This document shows positions 9,878 through 20,871 of a DNA stretch of 64,000 nucleotides, in pieces. Each line of letters starts with the position of its first letter. Positions within the stretch are counted from its first letter, which is position 1. A program made the translations under genes and the position numbers. The stretch lies in NCBI GenBank assembly GCA_937625935.1, contig OW569370.1:62001-126000 (forward strand), read 5' to 3'. The notes under the pieces are model-generated. The model was not told the DNA's origin. It ran no database searches and worked only from the letters and a program-made list of their open reading frames with translations. The stretch comes from Tetramitus jugosus (Eukaryota > Heterolobosea > Eutetramitea > Acrasida > Vahlkampfiidae).

Positions 9878-12444
9878 CTATTGCTTTTGTTGAGCATAGT
9901 TGTGGAAATAGAGAGCTTGTTGTGGCTGTTGATCCTGTCCGACAGATAATTGTTGATGATCTGATGATGATGACGAGTGAGGGCTTGCTTCCGGTGAGAC
10001 TGAAGCTCGGTTCAAGTCAATTCCACCAACAGTCGACATGGAATACAGAGGAGTGTCTTGGTTAGGTGATTGTCTTGGGAATCCGTTCAGTTGCTGCTGT
10101 TGTGGGGATACAGTCGCTACACTGGGGTGGATCACTGGATTCGCTAGACTCTGCTTTTGTGCGATAACCTCCTCCATCTTGCTCATCAGGTGAGTGTACT
10201 TTTGTGTGATGATGTCATATCGATTGCTCAATATTCTGATGTTGGCCAAGTCCTTTCTCAACACATCGACCAAGTCCTCCTTTCCTGTGCCAAACTCCAA
10301 GTGAACCAATGCAACGAGCACAATGCCTCTGAGAGTAATGGCAGTCACATTATAGTACGCTACATCATTGTTTCGAATGTTGTCCAATGAACGATCAGCA
10401 ACAAATCGAATAAAATCAACGTTTGGTGCCGGTTGATCAATCAACACTTGCAATCTCATTCCATCGAACGCCAATCGGAACGATAATCGCAGAGTGGCAA
10501 TGTTCAGTGTTGGTAGACCATGGGCCACTAGATTCAACTTTGCTTCCAACGCCTTTTGTGCCTCGTCAATCAAAAACATTTGATCATTGAATGAATTGAC
10601 ATCGAGGTGCTTGATCGGATTGGTTGCATCATCGAAAAACATGCCAATAATTTCCTTGGTTGCCTTGAGCCAACGAACCTTGTCACTGTGCTGATAAATG
10701 GTCATCTCCATCAGGGCAATGTACTTGACCATTTGCCATCGATGAGCAATGTTGTAGTCTGGCACTTGATTCAACAGATTGGCCAAGAAGGAACACTGGT
10801 TCTGAATAATGATTCCTGCGTGATCTCCCTCTCCCGATGTTGCATAGTAACCTAGAGTGGCATACGCGGAAGCAAGATTCATTCCCTCGGACAATAGTTC
10901 CTTATTGTTCAACACGAAGGGATTCTCAGTGGCTGATACACGACCGTGTCCACAACAGAGCTTCATACTATAGTACCAGGCATACTTGTTGAAAATCATG
11001 TACGTGTCATGAGCCAATCTCTTCTTACCATGTCTCTGTAAACACCATGTCACTACACTGACAAACAAGAGCTTGGCAGAGTTGATATTACTAAAGTCCA
11101 GACCATCTCTATAAATGACACTCAACACTTCGTCAAACAATTGACGTGACATGAGTGGAAAATCAGCACTGTTCAATCCAAAGTAATACTCGATCAGTTC
11201 AGAAATGTTCAACTGTCTCAGAATCATCACAAGTTCATCATTGTCAACAACAGCAGCAGCTATAGAAGAAGCAGCAGAAGACACAGCAGAGACAGGAGTA
11301 GTCACAGTTGATGTGCTCTGATGAGAACTCATGATTGATACTGGTGGCATTGGCATTGGATTGAACTGATTCTGTAGTTGATAATGTGCAATACTTGGTG
11401 GTGCTTGTTGTTGCAGTTGCTGTTGCGGTTGTTGTTGTTGTGGTGATGTGTTGCCATACGTGTTGTTGGATGACACTGATGATGAAGATGAAGAAGATGA
11501 TGTAGTGGAAGCAGTAGGTGATGACAATGGTTGATTTCCATAACTAGTCATTCTGTACTGTGGTTGCTGTTGTTGTTGTTGTTGTTGATAATACTGTTGT
11601 TGTTGCATTGTTCGTGATTGCAAATTGGCTGCTGTCAAATTGGATGATGTAGATGAGGATGGTGTCGATGGTGATGAGAATTGCATAACTGATACATGAG
11701 GTGGTAATTGTTGTTGTTGTTGTTGTGCAATGGATGCTGATGAGGATGAAGATGATGTTGTGGCGTATTGTTTCATGGAAGAATCAATAAATATCATTTC
11801 TCCATTTTCAGTCTTTGTTCGTTTTGTTACATTGTTTGATTGTTGATCAGATTTTCTTTTCATATTATTATGATGATGATGATGATGATGATGACTACTA
11901 TGACCATCGTTATTGTTGTTGTTACTACCATTACTACTATTTTCATTTGGGCTCATGATCACATTACTACTATTCGCATCAGCTCCATCACTCAAAGAAT
12001 TCTCATCTTTTGACTTGGGAACATTGGTTCTCTTTTTTGGTTCTCTGTACACGCATTGCTTACTCGTTTTTCTACAATAGGAACATCCCTTGACCAATTT
12101 ATCACATTTCCCTTTGTAACAATATATTGCATGAGAATTATTTTTTTGTGCAAAGTGTGTGTTGATAAAAAGTGAATGGACATACGATGAGATTGTCTGC
12201 AGTTAATACATGCAATCTTGCATTGATTCTTTTCTTCTAGTGTCATTTCTGATGTATTCAATTGTAATTGTTGTTGAGACGATGTTGGACTGCTTCTATT
12301 ATGATTGTTGTGATTGGATGAAGCATCGTCGTTTCGATGAGGAGATGCTGATTCCAATTTTTGAGGTTGGTACACTTGAACAAAGTGAAATTTTTGTTCC
12401 TCAATGTTACTGTTGTTACTTGGATTATTATTGCTGTTGGTCAT
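9878..12444 (-). CDS. Zn2Cys6 (Gal4-type) transcription factor with Q/N/S-rich regions
   Basis: Exons (minus) 12186-12444 and 9878-12111; the 74-bp intron starts GTATGT and cuts the zinc finger. The spliced product of 830 residues has Cys at 79, 82, 89, 96, 99 and 106, giving C-x2-C-x6-C-x6-C-x2-C-x6-C, the Zn2Cys6 binuclear cluster, followed by the basic linker REPKKRTNV. Neither exon alone contains the full cluster. Residues about 120-330 are His-, Gln-, Asn- and Ser-rich. From about 370 on a long helical region resembles in layout the fungal 'middle homology' regulatory region, though I cannot prove homology. It is likely a sequence-specific DNA-binding regulator; targets unknown. The divergent promoter (12445-12661) is shared with the RPC7-like gene. 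Confidence 0.85.
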
Positions 12445-12661
12445 TATCTCTATTTTATTGGGAAACTACCGTGTGCGCACACTTTTTTGTGTTGTTGTTC
12501 GTTTTTTGCGGGTGGATGCGCAGTCCACCCTTTTTTTCCGGATCGTATCGCAGTTTGGACAATCACCGCTCCTTCTTCAATCAACACAAGGAACCGCGCA
12601 AGACAAAAACGCACAAGTTTTCTCCGAAAATTTCTTCTTCAAGAAAGAAACAACAAGAACA

Positions 12662-13744
12662 ATGATCAGAGGAAGAGGCAGAGGACGTCCCGCCAGAGGA
12701 GCAAGCGGAGGAGGAGGAGGTTATCCACCATCAAGAGGAAGAGGTCGGGGCAGAGGTGCATCCCATCCTCCAGCAGGCACAACAACAACAACAACTGAAT
12801 ATCCTTCCACACATGAAGTATCCACTTCATCAACCAATAATACGAATAATACGAATAGTGATGATCCATTTGCAAACATTACTGGTGGTGGAGGTATTGG
12901 AAGAACTTCAGTCACTGCTAAAATGCCCTCTTCTCATCAACAGCAGCATCATAACAATGGAGATGCATCGACAAGTGGTGCAAAGCGGTTGCCCAGTGGA
13001 GGTGATCATTCCAATTCGGACAAGTATCAATCACCGCCTCTCTATCCCGTATGTACTCACACTATTTTATTATTTTCATGAAAGATTCAAACAAAAAACG
13101 AACAAGTAGAAAGCTAACACCATTATCATCATCATACGATGGCTGTATATTATTATTATTATTATGATAAAATATGATGACTATATTGCAAAAATCAGGA
13201 AGTAGCCATAGATAAGCGATCAGTGAAACCACTCATGAGTGAAGATCATTTTCTATTGAGTAAGCATCGATTGTTGCGCTCCAGAAATCGAAATTCTCCC
13301 TACATGCTCAAACGAGAGAAACTGTATGACTTGTCAACAACAACGACACCGTCATTGAGAGGCACCGTTCGGTTAAACAATGGAATCAGTGGCATTGACA
13401 ACTTTGGACTAGGAAACATTTGGTTAACACCTACTTATTTCCCATTAGAATTGGCACAAGATTCTCTAAAGAAGGTGAAGCGTGTCAAGAAGAAGAAGCA
13501 AAAGAATGCAGAAACGTTGTTTAAGCAGTTTGGTTCAGAGGATGCTACTGCAGGTGGTGCAGACAATGATGGAGGGGACGAAGAAGGAGAAGAGGAAGAT
13601 GAAGTCATTGTGGAGGACAATGGAGATGACTATGACTTTACAGATGATTATCAGTACACTCGTAATGACGATGATGATGATATGGGAGATGATGATACGC
13701 TGAACGCTGCAGGTGCAGGTGACGATGGCCCAATCATTTACTAA
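12662..13744 (+). CDS. RNA polymerase III subunit RPC7 / Rpc31-like
   Basis: Exons 12662-13048 and 13199-13744; 150-bp intron, GTATGT...CAG. The 310-residue product starts with an RGRGRGR-rich tail (MIRGRGRGRPARG), has PPLYP just before the splice and SPYMLKR after it. It ends in a Lys-rich then strongly acidic tail with DDYDFTDDYQY and final IIY. This order (Gly/Arg start, PPLFP, a 'PYxx' segment, acidic C-terminus with Y-x-x-x-D) is that of RPC7/Rpc31, which with RPC3 and RPC6 forms the initiation subcomplex of Pol III. The middle diverges, so the call rests on layout and short motifs. BRF1 in the same window is another Pol III factor. Confidence 0.6.
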
Positions 13745-14058
13745 ATGAAAAAATTGTTTTATTTTGTGTTGTTTCAATTCTTTTATTCCACATCAAGAAT
13801 TCATCTGCTTGGATGGGTGCGAAATCTTGTGCATCTGGAATTCCTGGACAAGATCTCTTTTCGAATTGTGAAATGGAAAACGACCAGTGTTCCCATAGTT
13901 CCAATCGAACCCAAAAATAAGTATTATTCTACCGACCCGAAGATTTGACATGCCGTCGTTCGACATCAAACTTGTGAATCGCCAAAAACCGAAAAAACAA
14001 ACAGAACAACAAGACCACCATTGGTGCAACATCCTCACCTTAAAACCAACACACAAAA
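13745..14058. other. Intergenic, 314 bp
   Basis: Between the RPC7-like stop and the copine ATG. AT-rich with no frame that looks coding and no clear repeat. It must hold the RPC7 3' end and the copine promoter. Confidence 0.5.
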
Positions 14059-15929
14059 ATGGAACCACCAATCACTGAAGGATTATCATCTCTTGTTGAG
14101 CTGTACATTAAGTGCCTCAATCTGAAAAATATGGATCATTTTAGCAAATCTGATCCCGTATGTACTCTTTCTCATCTGTCTCTCTGAGTGATTTGACTGC
14201 ATTCTATCCGATCTGTTGTTCATGACATGTTCACTCATCCAAAAAAATCATTGTTTCTTGTTGGTATTGCTATTGATGATTGTTATTGTTGTTGTTGTTG
14301 TTGTTGTTGTTGTTATGAATGATGATAATGATGAATGCTTAGTGCGTTGTTGTGCAAATGGATGAACAACCACCGAGAAAACAGTGGAAGGACATTGGAC
14401 GAACCGAAGTCATAAAAAACAATTTGAATCCAACGTTCAAAAAAACGTTTTCAATCGTGTACAAGTTTGAACAAGTGCAGAGCTTGCGATTCATGGTGTA
14501 CGATGTGGACAATGCAACGGCATCGCTAGAGGATGATGATTTCATTGGTTGCATGACTTGTTCATTGGCTGAGATTTGTGGATCGAGAGGTATGCAACTC
14601 GTGAAACCATTGGTGAATCACAAGGGAAAAATCAATGGTCGAATTGTGGTGACTGCCGATGAGATGAACAAATCGTCGACTACCGATGGAAACAGAGATG
14701 ATTTGATAGAGTTGGGCTTCAGAGGAACTCATTTGGCAAAGAAGGATTTGTTTGGTAAGTCAGATCCTTATTTTGTGGTGTCAAAGATGGTGAATCAGGA
14801 TTATTTGAATGTGTATGAGAGTGAAGTCGTGAAACATAATTTGAATCCCATGTGGAAACCGTTTAAACTCACGAGATCAAAGCTCTGTAACGTCAATAAT
14901 TCATTGCCTCTGCGATTTTCGTGCTATGACTGGGATCGATATTCTTCACATGATTTTATTGGATCGTTTGATACGACGCTGGGCAATATTATTGCCAACA
15001 GTGCTGACAATCCCAATTTTTCATTCCAATTGATTGACAACAAAAAGGGAAAGAATAAGCAAACGGGAAACATTCATATCACGACGTGCTCGATCCAGAA
15101 GCAGTACAACTTTTTGGAGTATATCCAGGGTGGTTGTCAGCTGTCCTTGATGGTTGCTGTTGATTTTACTGCTTCCAATCAAAATCCAAAGATTCCTGGC
15201 TCGTTGCACTATTGTGATCCATCAGGTATGAACATGAATGAGTATGAGAAGGCAATTCGCAGTGTTGGAGACATTTTGGCATACTATGATCATGATAAGA
15301 AGTTCCCAGCATTTGGTTTTGGTGCAAAGATGCCCGATGGACAAGTGTCTCACTGCTTTTCATTGGGAGGAAATCCGTTTGATCCAGAGTGTGTAGGTAT
15401 CGATGGTATTTTGTCTGCTTATAAACAGGCAATTTATAATGTTGAACTGTGGGGACCAACGAATTTTGCTCCGGTGATTCGCACAGCCACCAAGTACGCT
15501 TCCCAGCACATGAGTCAGGAGAACCAACAATACTTTGTCTTGCTCATTATCACGGATGGTGCGATCAGTGATATCGATGACACAATTAAGGCAGTGATCG
15601 AAGCAAGTGAGCGTCCATTGTCTATTGTGATTGTGGGAGTAGGTGGTGCTGACTTTTCGAACATGGAGGTGCTGGACAGTGATACACAGCTACTCACCAA
15701 TGGCTATGCTACAGCAAAGCGAGATATCGTTCAGTTTGTACCATTCAGAAGATTTGCCAATCAACATTATTCTGCTCTGGCAGCTGAGACGCTAGCTGAG
15801 ATTCCACATCAACTCCAGGAGTACATGCGAATGCGTAACATGATTCCAAATCCGAGAGTTCAAGTCAATATCAGTCCAGCTGAAGTAGTTCCAAGTACGG
15901 TCAATATTACATACAATCCAAATGTCTAA
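14059..15929 (+). CDS. Copine (two C2 domains plus copine/vWA domain)
   Basis: Exons 14059-14157 and 14343-15929; the 185-bp intron (GTATGT...TAG) holds a pure GTT run. The small first exon supplies the start of C2A (LVELYIKCLNLKNMD, loop DHFSKSDP). The 561-residue product has C2A (1-120) with DVDNATASLEDDDFIG, C2B (about 150-270) with KKDLFGKSDPYF and DWDRYSSHDFIG, and the copine vWA-like domain (about 290-520) with LMVAVDFTASNQNP and LIITDGAISD. Copines are Ca2+-dependent phospholipid-binding proteins of the inner membrane face. Asp residues of both Ca2+ loops are kept. Without exon 1 the first C2 domain would be headless. Confidence 0.93.
14286..14314 (+). repeat. GTT microsatellite in copine intron
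   Basis: Nine to ten GTT units in a row within the copine intron, about 30 bp before the acceptor. The window has many trinucleotide runs, mostly inside genes as Gln/Asn/Thr tracts. Confidence 0.8.
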
Positions 15930-15959
15930 ATCCTCTGGCTGTGCCTCTAAAATACAGGC

Positions 15960-16919
15960 TCAACATATGACACATTTATCCTTTCGTATCATCACTTGCT
16001 TTAGCTGAGAGCATTTGGCAATTGTGTCATGAAACTCAACTCCTAAATTATAACCAGTGAGAGCACTTGTTTCAATATAGAGCACGCACTTGTGATGCTT
16101 TGCCAAGAATTCCCCTTCTTCATAATATACAGAACTATTCCGAGATTGAGATGTAGCTCGTAAATCAACTTTTGTACCCACTAACATGACAATGGCTTCT
16201 GGACAGTGTTGCATGATTTCGGGCATCCACACGCGGCAAATGCTTTCGAAGCTCTGATTGTTAACCACAGAGAAACACATTAGAAATACATCAGTCTGTG
16301 GATAGCACAATGGTCTCCACGAGGCATACTCGCTTTCTGTAGCAGTGTCCCAATACTCTATCCGTCGTGTAGAATCGTTCCAATTCGACTTCACCTCGTG
16401 GCACTCTAGGGCAGTTGTGTGGTAGTTGCCGTCACCCTCATCAGGAAATGAACCAAGCCCAACTCTCGCTTTCAAACAAGACTTTCCTGTTGTTGTGTCA
16501 CCTACAATAACAACCTTTACTCGTTCATCGACCACTTTTGTCGATTGAAAACGAGCTAGGTATCGATCCAATTCGTCCAACCCAAAGTATCGATGATGAA
16601 AGCAATCCAAGATTGGTGGAACAGCCGAGATGGCTTTCTGCCGCTGCTCTACTTGATAATCTTTGTACATTCTCTTCAATATCAACAGTTTTTCTCTGTC
16701 ATTGCCCACTGTGACAACTTGTTCCAAAACATTTGATCTTATCGGTTCATAACATGGAGATTGAAGCACAGAGATGAACAATGAGGACCAAAGAATGTTG
16801 TGGCCTGTCAATTCAAACCACGTCCATGACTTGTTCACCAATCGAATGTTGAGCCAGTCATTCTTGTTCAAAAAGCAAAGGATGATGAGCGCAACATCAT
16901 CTGGCAACTCCTCAATCAT
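15960..16919 (-). CDS. F-box / Rho-family GTPase fusion protein
   Basis: 319 residues in one exon. The N-terminus is an F-box (IEELPDDVALIILCFLNKND, then LRLVNKSW-type helices). After a ~70-residue linker comes a Rho/Ras-type GTPase domain (about 132-319): P-loop GDTTTGKS at 140-147, G4 GTKVDL, G5 ETSAL and a C-terminal CVIC that fits a CaaX prenylation box. The G3 motif is altered: WDTATES in place of WDTAGQE, so the Gly and catalytic Gln are missing and hydrolysis may be slow or absent. An architecture linking SCF ubiquitin ligase to a membrane-anchored GTPase switch is unusual. It converges on copine with 30 bp between stops. Confidence 0.88.
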   Translation of the reverse strand: MIEELPDDVALIILCFLNKNDWLNIRLVNKSWTWFELTGHNILWSSLFISVLQSPCYEPIRSNVLEQVVTVGNDREKLLILKRMYKDYQVEQRQKAISAVPPILDCFHHRYFGLDELDRYLARFQSTKVVDERVKVVIVGDTTTGKSCLKARVGLGSFPDEGDGNYHTTALECHEVKSNWNDSTRRIEYWDTATESEYASWRPLCYPQTDVFLMCFSVVNNQSFESICRVWMPEIMQHCPEAIVMLVGTKVDLRATSQSRNSSVYYEEGEFLAKHHKCVLYIETSALTGYNLGVEFHDTIAKCSQLKQVMIRKDKCVIC

Positions 16920-17129
16920 GTGTAAGTGTGACTTTGCTTTTCTTCTGGCGAGAGTTACTCAATAGGGCACCCCAGATCAGAGCTCTTTGGTCGTAGTGAC
17001 AATTCACCGAAGGAAGAGAGAACTTTCGTAAAAACTTTGCCTTTTCGGAAGGGAATATTTACTAGTTTTTCCGCACCAAAACAACAAAACAACGAACAAA
17101 CAACAACAACCAATAATAATAAAAAAATC

Positions 17130-18487
17130 ATGTCTGCCAGAAGAGCATCATCCAAGCTGTTGATCAACAATCACCTCATTCACAGCAACAATCGTACCAA
17201 TCCACTACTCTTCCAAAAATTGATCACACCAACAGTATCCACTTTTCCTCTCTTCAGAGCATGTCAACAACCACAACAACAATTGAGAAACTATGCTGTC
17301 TTTCATGGTGCACCTAGTTCACCAGCTCATGCCGTCCGTAGTCATCAATTCGTACGTACAACAACAAAAAAATTATTTTTTTTTTCGCGCAATCAAAGAA
17401 AAAGCTTTCTAACACGCATGCACACACACACACACATATGAAAAAAAAACCAAACAACCAACATTTGTAGGGATTTGTCATTGTACCACAAGGTGAAAAA
17501 TGGGTCGTTGAACGATTCGGTAAATTCAAGACTGTGCTCGACGGTGGCATCCACTTTCTCGTTCCATTGATTGACGTGATTGCATACAAGCACAGCACCA
17601 AAGAACTCGCATTCAACATTACCAAACAAACAGCCATCACAAAAGACAATGTACAGATCAATATTGATGGTGTAGTGTACGTTCGAGTTCACGATCCAGA
17701 GAGAGCTTCCTACGAGATTGAAGATCCATTCTTTGCGTTGAGTACGTTGGCTCAAACGACCATGAGATCCGAAATTGGTAAAATTTCATTGGACACTACG
17801 TTTGCAGAGAGACAAAATTTAAATGTTGCCATTGTGGAAGGATTGGAGAGAGTGGCCAATGCGTGGGGCATCTCTATTCGTCGTTACGAGATTAGAGATA
17901 TCACTGTACCAGAACAAATTAAGCTTGCGATGGATTTGGAGGCTGAGGCCGAGAGAAAAAAGAGAAAGACCATTTTGGAGTCGCAGGGAGAACGTGACTC
18001 TCAGGAGAATTTGGCACATGGTCGAAAAATTGCGACAGAGTTGATCTCAGAGGCCAATATGATTGAAGAGATGAATATGGCGAGAGGTGAGGCGTTTGCG
18101 ATTGAACAAAAGGCTGTTGCGTATGCCAATGCAATCAAGCAACTCACTGATGCGATTAATCGTGAAGGTGGTGAACGTGCTGTGGCGTTCAAGGTGGCTG
18201 AAAAGTATATTGAGAGTTTTGGTAATTTGGCCAAGCGTGGCAACACTATTATTGTGCCAGCCAATGTCAATGACGCTGCTGGAATGATTACTCAAGCTGC
18301 CACCATTTTTGACAATGTGTTCCATAAGAAGGGTGGTCAACAGGGATCAGGTGCCGTACCTGTTATCTCCAAGGAACACGCGCTGAATGAGATGATTGGA
18401 AGATTGAAGGATGTGAGATCGAGTGGAGTTGCTGCACCTGAAGATGCAGAGGCGTTGATTGAAGAGTTGGAGCACAGCAAGAAGTAA
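17130..18487 (+). CDS. STOML2: Stomatin-like protein 2, mitochondrial (SPFH/prohibitin family)
   Basis: Exons 17130-17351 and 17471-18487; 119-bp intron (GTACGT...TAG). 412 residues. The first exon encodes a basic, acid-poor presequence ending in RNYAVFHG, fitting mitochondrial import. The second begins GFVIVPQGEKWVVERFGKF, the STOML2 signature, followed by the SPFH band (DVIAYKHSTKELAF, LAQTTMRSEIGKISLD), the coiled region rich in Ala/Glu and a STOML2-type end (NTIIVPANVNDAAGMI). STOML2 scaffolds cardiolipin- and prohibitin-rich inner-membrane domains and respiratory complexes. There is no N-terminal membrane hairpin, which also separates STOML2 from classic stomatins. Confidence 0.94.
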
Positions 18488-18702
18488 GTAATCGTCATGT
18501 GACAACCAATAAACAAAATGAACGACACAGGGTGAGAAGTGAAGAAATCTTTTATGAATGGCTGTCACGTACACCATTGCACCAGAAGTTGATGTTACTG
18601 TTCTGTCGTCTACCTGTTGGTTATCGGACAACACATGATCTCTTTTTGAATCAATTTGTCTGCAGAAATAAGGTCGGAATATCAACTTCACAAAAAAATA
18701 AA

Positions 18703-19563
18703 ATGCAACAACTGAGCCGAGATGAATTGTTTGTCATTTACGAGTACTTTGATCTGAAATCCATTTTGAACTTTGGTCTCGTGTCTCACGATACCAGCAA
18801 GTGGCTGAATGATGGAAATTCTTGCATCTGGTCACCAAACAGTCACCGCTTTACTTACTTTACTCAATTGGATGAACAAGAGCACAAGTGGAAGATTGAT
18901 CAATATTTGAGAAAGTTTAGCACGTATAAGGCCATTATTCACCAATTCTTGTTGTACCGGTTCTGTGAGGATGAAGATGAAGAAGCAGATGATGGAACTT
19001 CAACTGAAAGCAATAAGAAGATTGCTAAAACCTTGTTAAACAACGGAAGAACGATAATGGTTGATGTTAAGAAGTGGCAAACATTCAAGATCAATGTACC
19101 ATTGGAACAAGGTCAAGTGTACGCTTGGGACTTTGTGTTGGATGAGTATTCAAACTCGTTGAACACATATAATGTACTGCTCGGTCTCAGTACATTTGAA
19201 ACCGATGTGAGAGGTGTGAACTTGAAACGTGCACTCATAGGAACTGAACGAAGGATTGGTATGGCTCTCAATGTTGGTCAAATGGAGGTTCACTATGGCA
19301 ATTATCACTCACGGTCATATGCCGGAAAGAAGTGGAATCAGTGTGCGAAGAGTGGTGATGTATTCACGTTCAAACTCGACACCAAAGGATCCAAGTACCA
19401 TATTGTGACAACGGATAATGCTAATCTCACCATCTACCTGAATGGGTCACTGTTGACCTCACTCGTCGTATCTCTCCATTCAGGAGGGAAGTCGTTCTAC
19501 CCAGGTATTTCTACGATACACAACCAAAAGATTACGCTACGACCCAGCCACATGCACTTCTAG
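18703..19563 (+). CDS. F-box / SPRY-like protein, copy 1
   Basis: 286 residues from the ATG at 18703. The frame opens at 18499, but the tandem paralogue starts at the equivalent position (MRRLSDDELY), so the internal ATG is preferred. F-box-like N-terminus (LSRDELFVIYEYFDLKSILN, LVSHDTSKWL). The C-terminal half is SPRY/B30.2-like: YAWDFVLDEYSNSLNTYNVL, GDVFTFKLDT, LTIYLNGSLLTSL and FYPGISTIHNQKITLRP. SPRY domains bind protein partners, so this should be an SCF substrate adaptor. An acidic insert (EDEDEEADD) separates the halves. The partner protein is unknown. Confidence 0.72.
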   Translation: MQQLSRDELFVIYEYFDLKSILNFGLVSHDTSKWLNDGNSCIWSPNSHRFTYFTQLDEQEHKWKIDQYLRKFSTYKAIIHQFLLYRFCEDEDEEADDGTSTESNKKIAKTLLNNGRTIMVDVKKWQTFKINVPLEQGQVYAWDFVLDEYSNSLNTYNVLLGLSTFETDVRGVNLKRALIGTERRIGMALNVGQMEVHYGNYHSRSYAGKKWNQCAKSGDVFTFKLDTKGSKYHIVTTDNANLTIYLNGSLLTSLVVSLHSGGKSFYPGISTIHNQKITLRPSHMHF

Positions 19564-19677
19564 GATATCACAACTGTACATGGCACATCATTGTTTGTTA
19601 CTCCTAATTGGCACTGTGACTGATCTTGAACCTCCGTTTCACTTTACAAAAGAACGGTCAAATACCAGACTCTTTTT

Positions 19678-19706
19678 CTGACTGCGTCACTTTGTGACGA
19701 AGTCAG
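19678..19706 (+). other. Near-perfect hairpin upstream of second F-box/SPRY gene
   Basis: Two 13-base arms (CTGACTGCGTCAC and GTGACGAAGTCAG) pair with one mismatch around a TTT loop, ending 27 bp before the ATG at 19734. A smaller GTTCA/TGAAC inverted repeat follows at once. No run of Ts follows, so it is not a bacterial-type terminator. It may be a 5' UTR structure or a binding site. Confidence 0.6.
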
Positions 19707-19733
19707 GTTCATCTGACTTGAACAAAAAAACGA

Positions 19734-20549
19734 ATGCGACGATTGAGTGACGACGAGCTGTATGTAACATACGAGTACTTTGATCTGAAATCCATTTTGA
19801 ACTTTGGTCTCGTGTCTCACGATACCAGCAAGTGGCTGAATGATGGAAATTCTTGCATCTGGTCACCAAACAGTCACCGCTTTACTTTCTTGACTCAATT
19901 GAATGAACAAGAGCACAAGTGGAAGATTGATCAATATTTGAAAAAGTTTGGAACTTACAAGACCATTATTCAACAATTTATGTTGTACCGGTTCTGTGAG
20001 GATGAAGATAAAGTTGAGAATTCAAATGGTGAAACAAATAGGACCCTCAAAACACTGGTGAACCTCAGAAGAACAATAATGGTTGACCTTGGAACGTGGC
20101 AAACATTTAAGATCAATGCACCATTGAAACAAGGTCAAGTGTACGCTTGGGACTTTGTGTTGGATGAGTATTCAAACTCGTTGAATACATACAACGTGCT
20201 GCTCGGTATCAGTACGTTCCACAAGGACAAAGGAAGTGGTCAATTGAAGTATGAGCTGATAGGGACTGAACGAAGGATTGATGTGTCTCTCAACGTGGGT
20301 CAAATGCAGCTCCACTATGGCAGTCACCGTCGAACGTCATTTAAGGATGAGTGGGATCTTCGAGCGAAAACCGGAGATGTATTTACTTTCAAGCTCGATA
20401 CAAATAACAACATCAGTATCTATCTGAATGGATCATTGCTGACATCATTACTCGTACCTCTCAGTTCAGGGTATACCTTCTACCCAGGTATTTCGACGAT
20501 ACACGACCAAAAGATTACGCTACGACCCAGCCACATGTACATGGAATAA
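19734..20549 (+). CDS. F-box / SPRY-like protein, copy 2
   Basis: 271 residues, a tandem paralogue of the preceding gene with the same F-box and SPRY-like layout (YAWDFVLDEYSNSLNTYNVL, NISIYLNGSLLTSLL, FYPGISTIHDQKITLRP). It lacks part of the acidic insert of copy 1. A stretch of 116 bp in the F-box region (19771-19886) is identical to copy 1 (18740-18855), whereas the SPRY half differs at many positions. This fits recent duplication or gene conversion of the Skp1-binding half with divergence of the partner-binding half. The start is the first in-frame ATG. Confidence 0.72.
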   Translation: MRRLSDDELYVTYEYFDLKSILNFGLVSHDTSKWLNDGNSCIWSPNSHRFTFLTQLNEQEHKWKIDQYLKKFGTYKTIIQQFMLYRFCEDEDKVENSNGETNRTLKTLVNLRRTIMVDLGTWQTFKINAPLKQGQVYAWDFVLDEYSNSLNTYNVLLGISTFHKDKGSGQLKYELIGTERRIDVSLNVGQMQLHYGSHRRTSFKDEWDLRAKTGDVFTFKLDTNNNISIYLNGSLLTSLLVPLSSGYTFYPGISTIHDQKITLRPSHMYME

Positions 20550-20730
20550 TAAACACATCAATATTTATTTCTCTTAGTTTTTACTCGTTGCAAGATGCAT
20601 CTGGCGACAGCAATCTATGTGAGAGATCTGTAGTTCTCTTGGCCATTCAAACTGTTGGCCATTTTCCGACGCCATGTGAATTTCTGCGCACCTGTACCAA
20701 AATTTTCATTTGGAATTTCGACGCATAACA

Positions 20731-20744
20731 CCGTCGGATAATTG
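20731..20744 (+). promoter_or_regulatory. 14-mer shared by 6PGDH and G6PDH upstream regions
   Basis: CCGTCGGATAATTG, 128 bp upstream of the 6PGDH ATG. The exact reverse complement lies at 24064-24077, upstream of the G6PDH ATG. A coordinated cis-element is inferred. Confidence 0.45.
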
Positions 20745-20871
20745 ATCGCGAGATCTGATGACGATCACCCATCCACGCTGTCCCTTGCTCAATTGAATCC
20801 ATTCTCTCCTTCCAACAAAAGCAACAACAACCAACAACAAAAGCTACGACACTCTCACATACATTTATATC

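Noticed and set aside
9718-10065. Plus-strand ORF of 115 codons between UEV and the zinc-cluster gene
   Set aside because: It largely covers the 3' end of the Zn2Cys6 coding region in antisense; codon content is noise-like.
12404-12661. Upstream extension of the RPC7-like frame
   Set aside because: It runs into the divergent promoter and opposite the coding start of the Zn2Cys6 gene and is hydrophobic noise. The protein clearly begins at MIRGRGRGR.
18499-18702. N-terminal extension of the first F-box/SPRY gene
   Set aside because: It begins 12 bp after the STOML2 stop, has no match in the paralogue and would displace the F-box from its usual N-terminal place. The ATG at 18703 is preferred.
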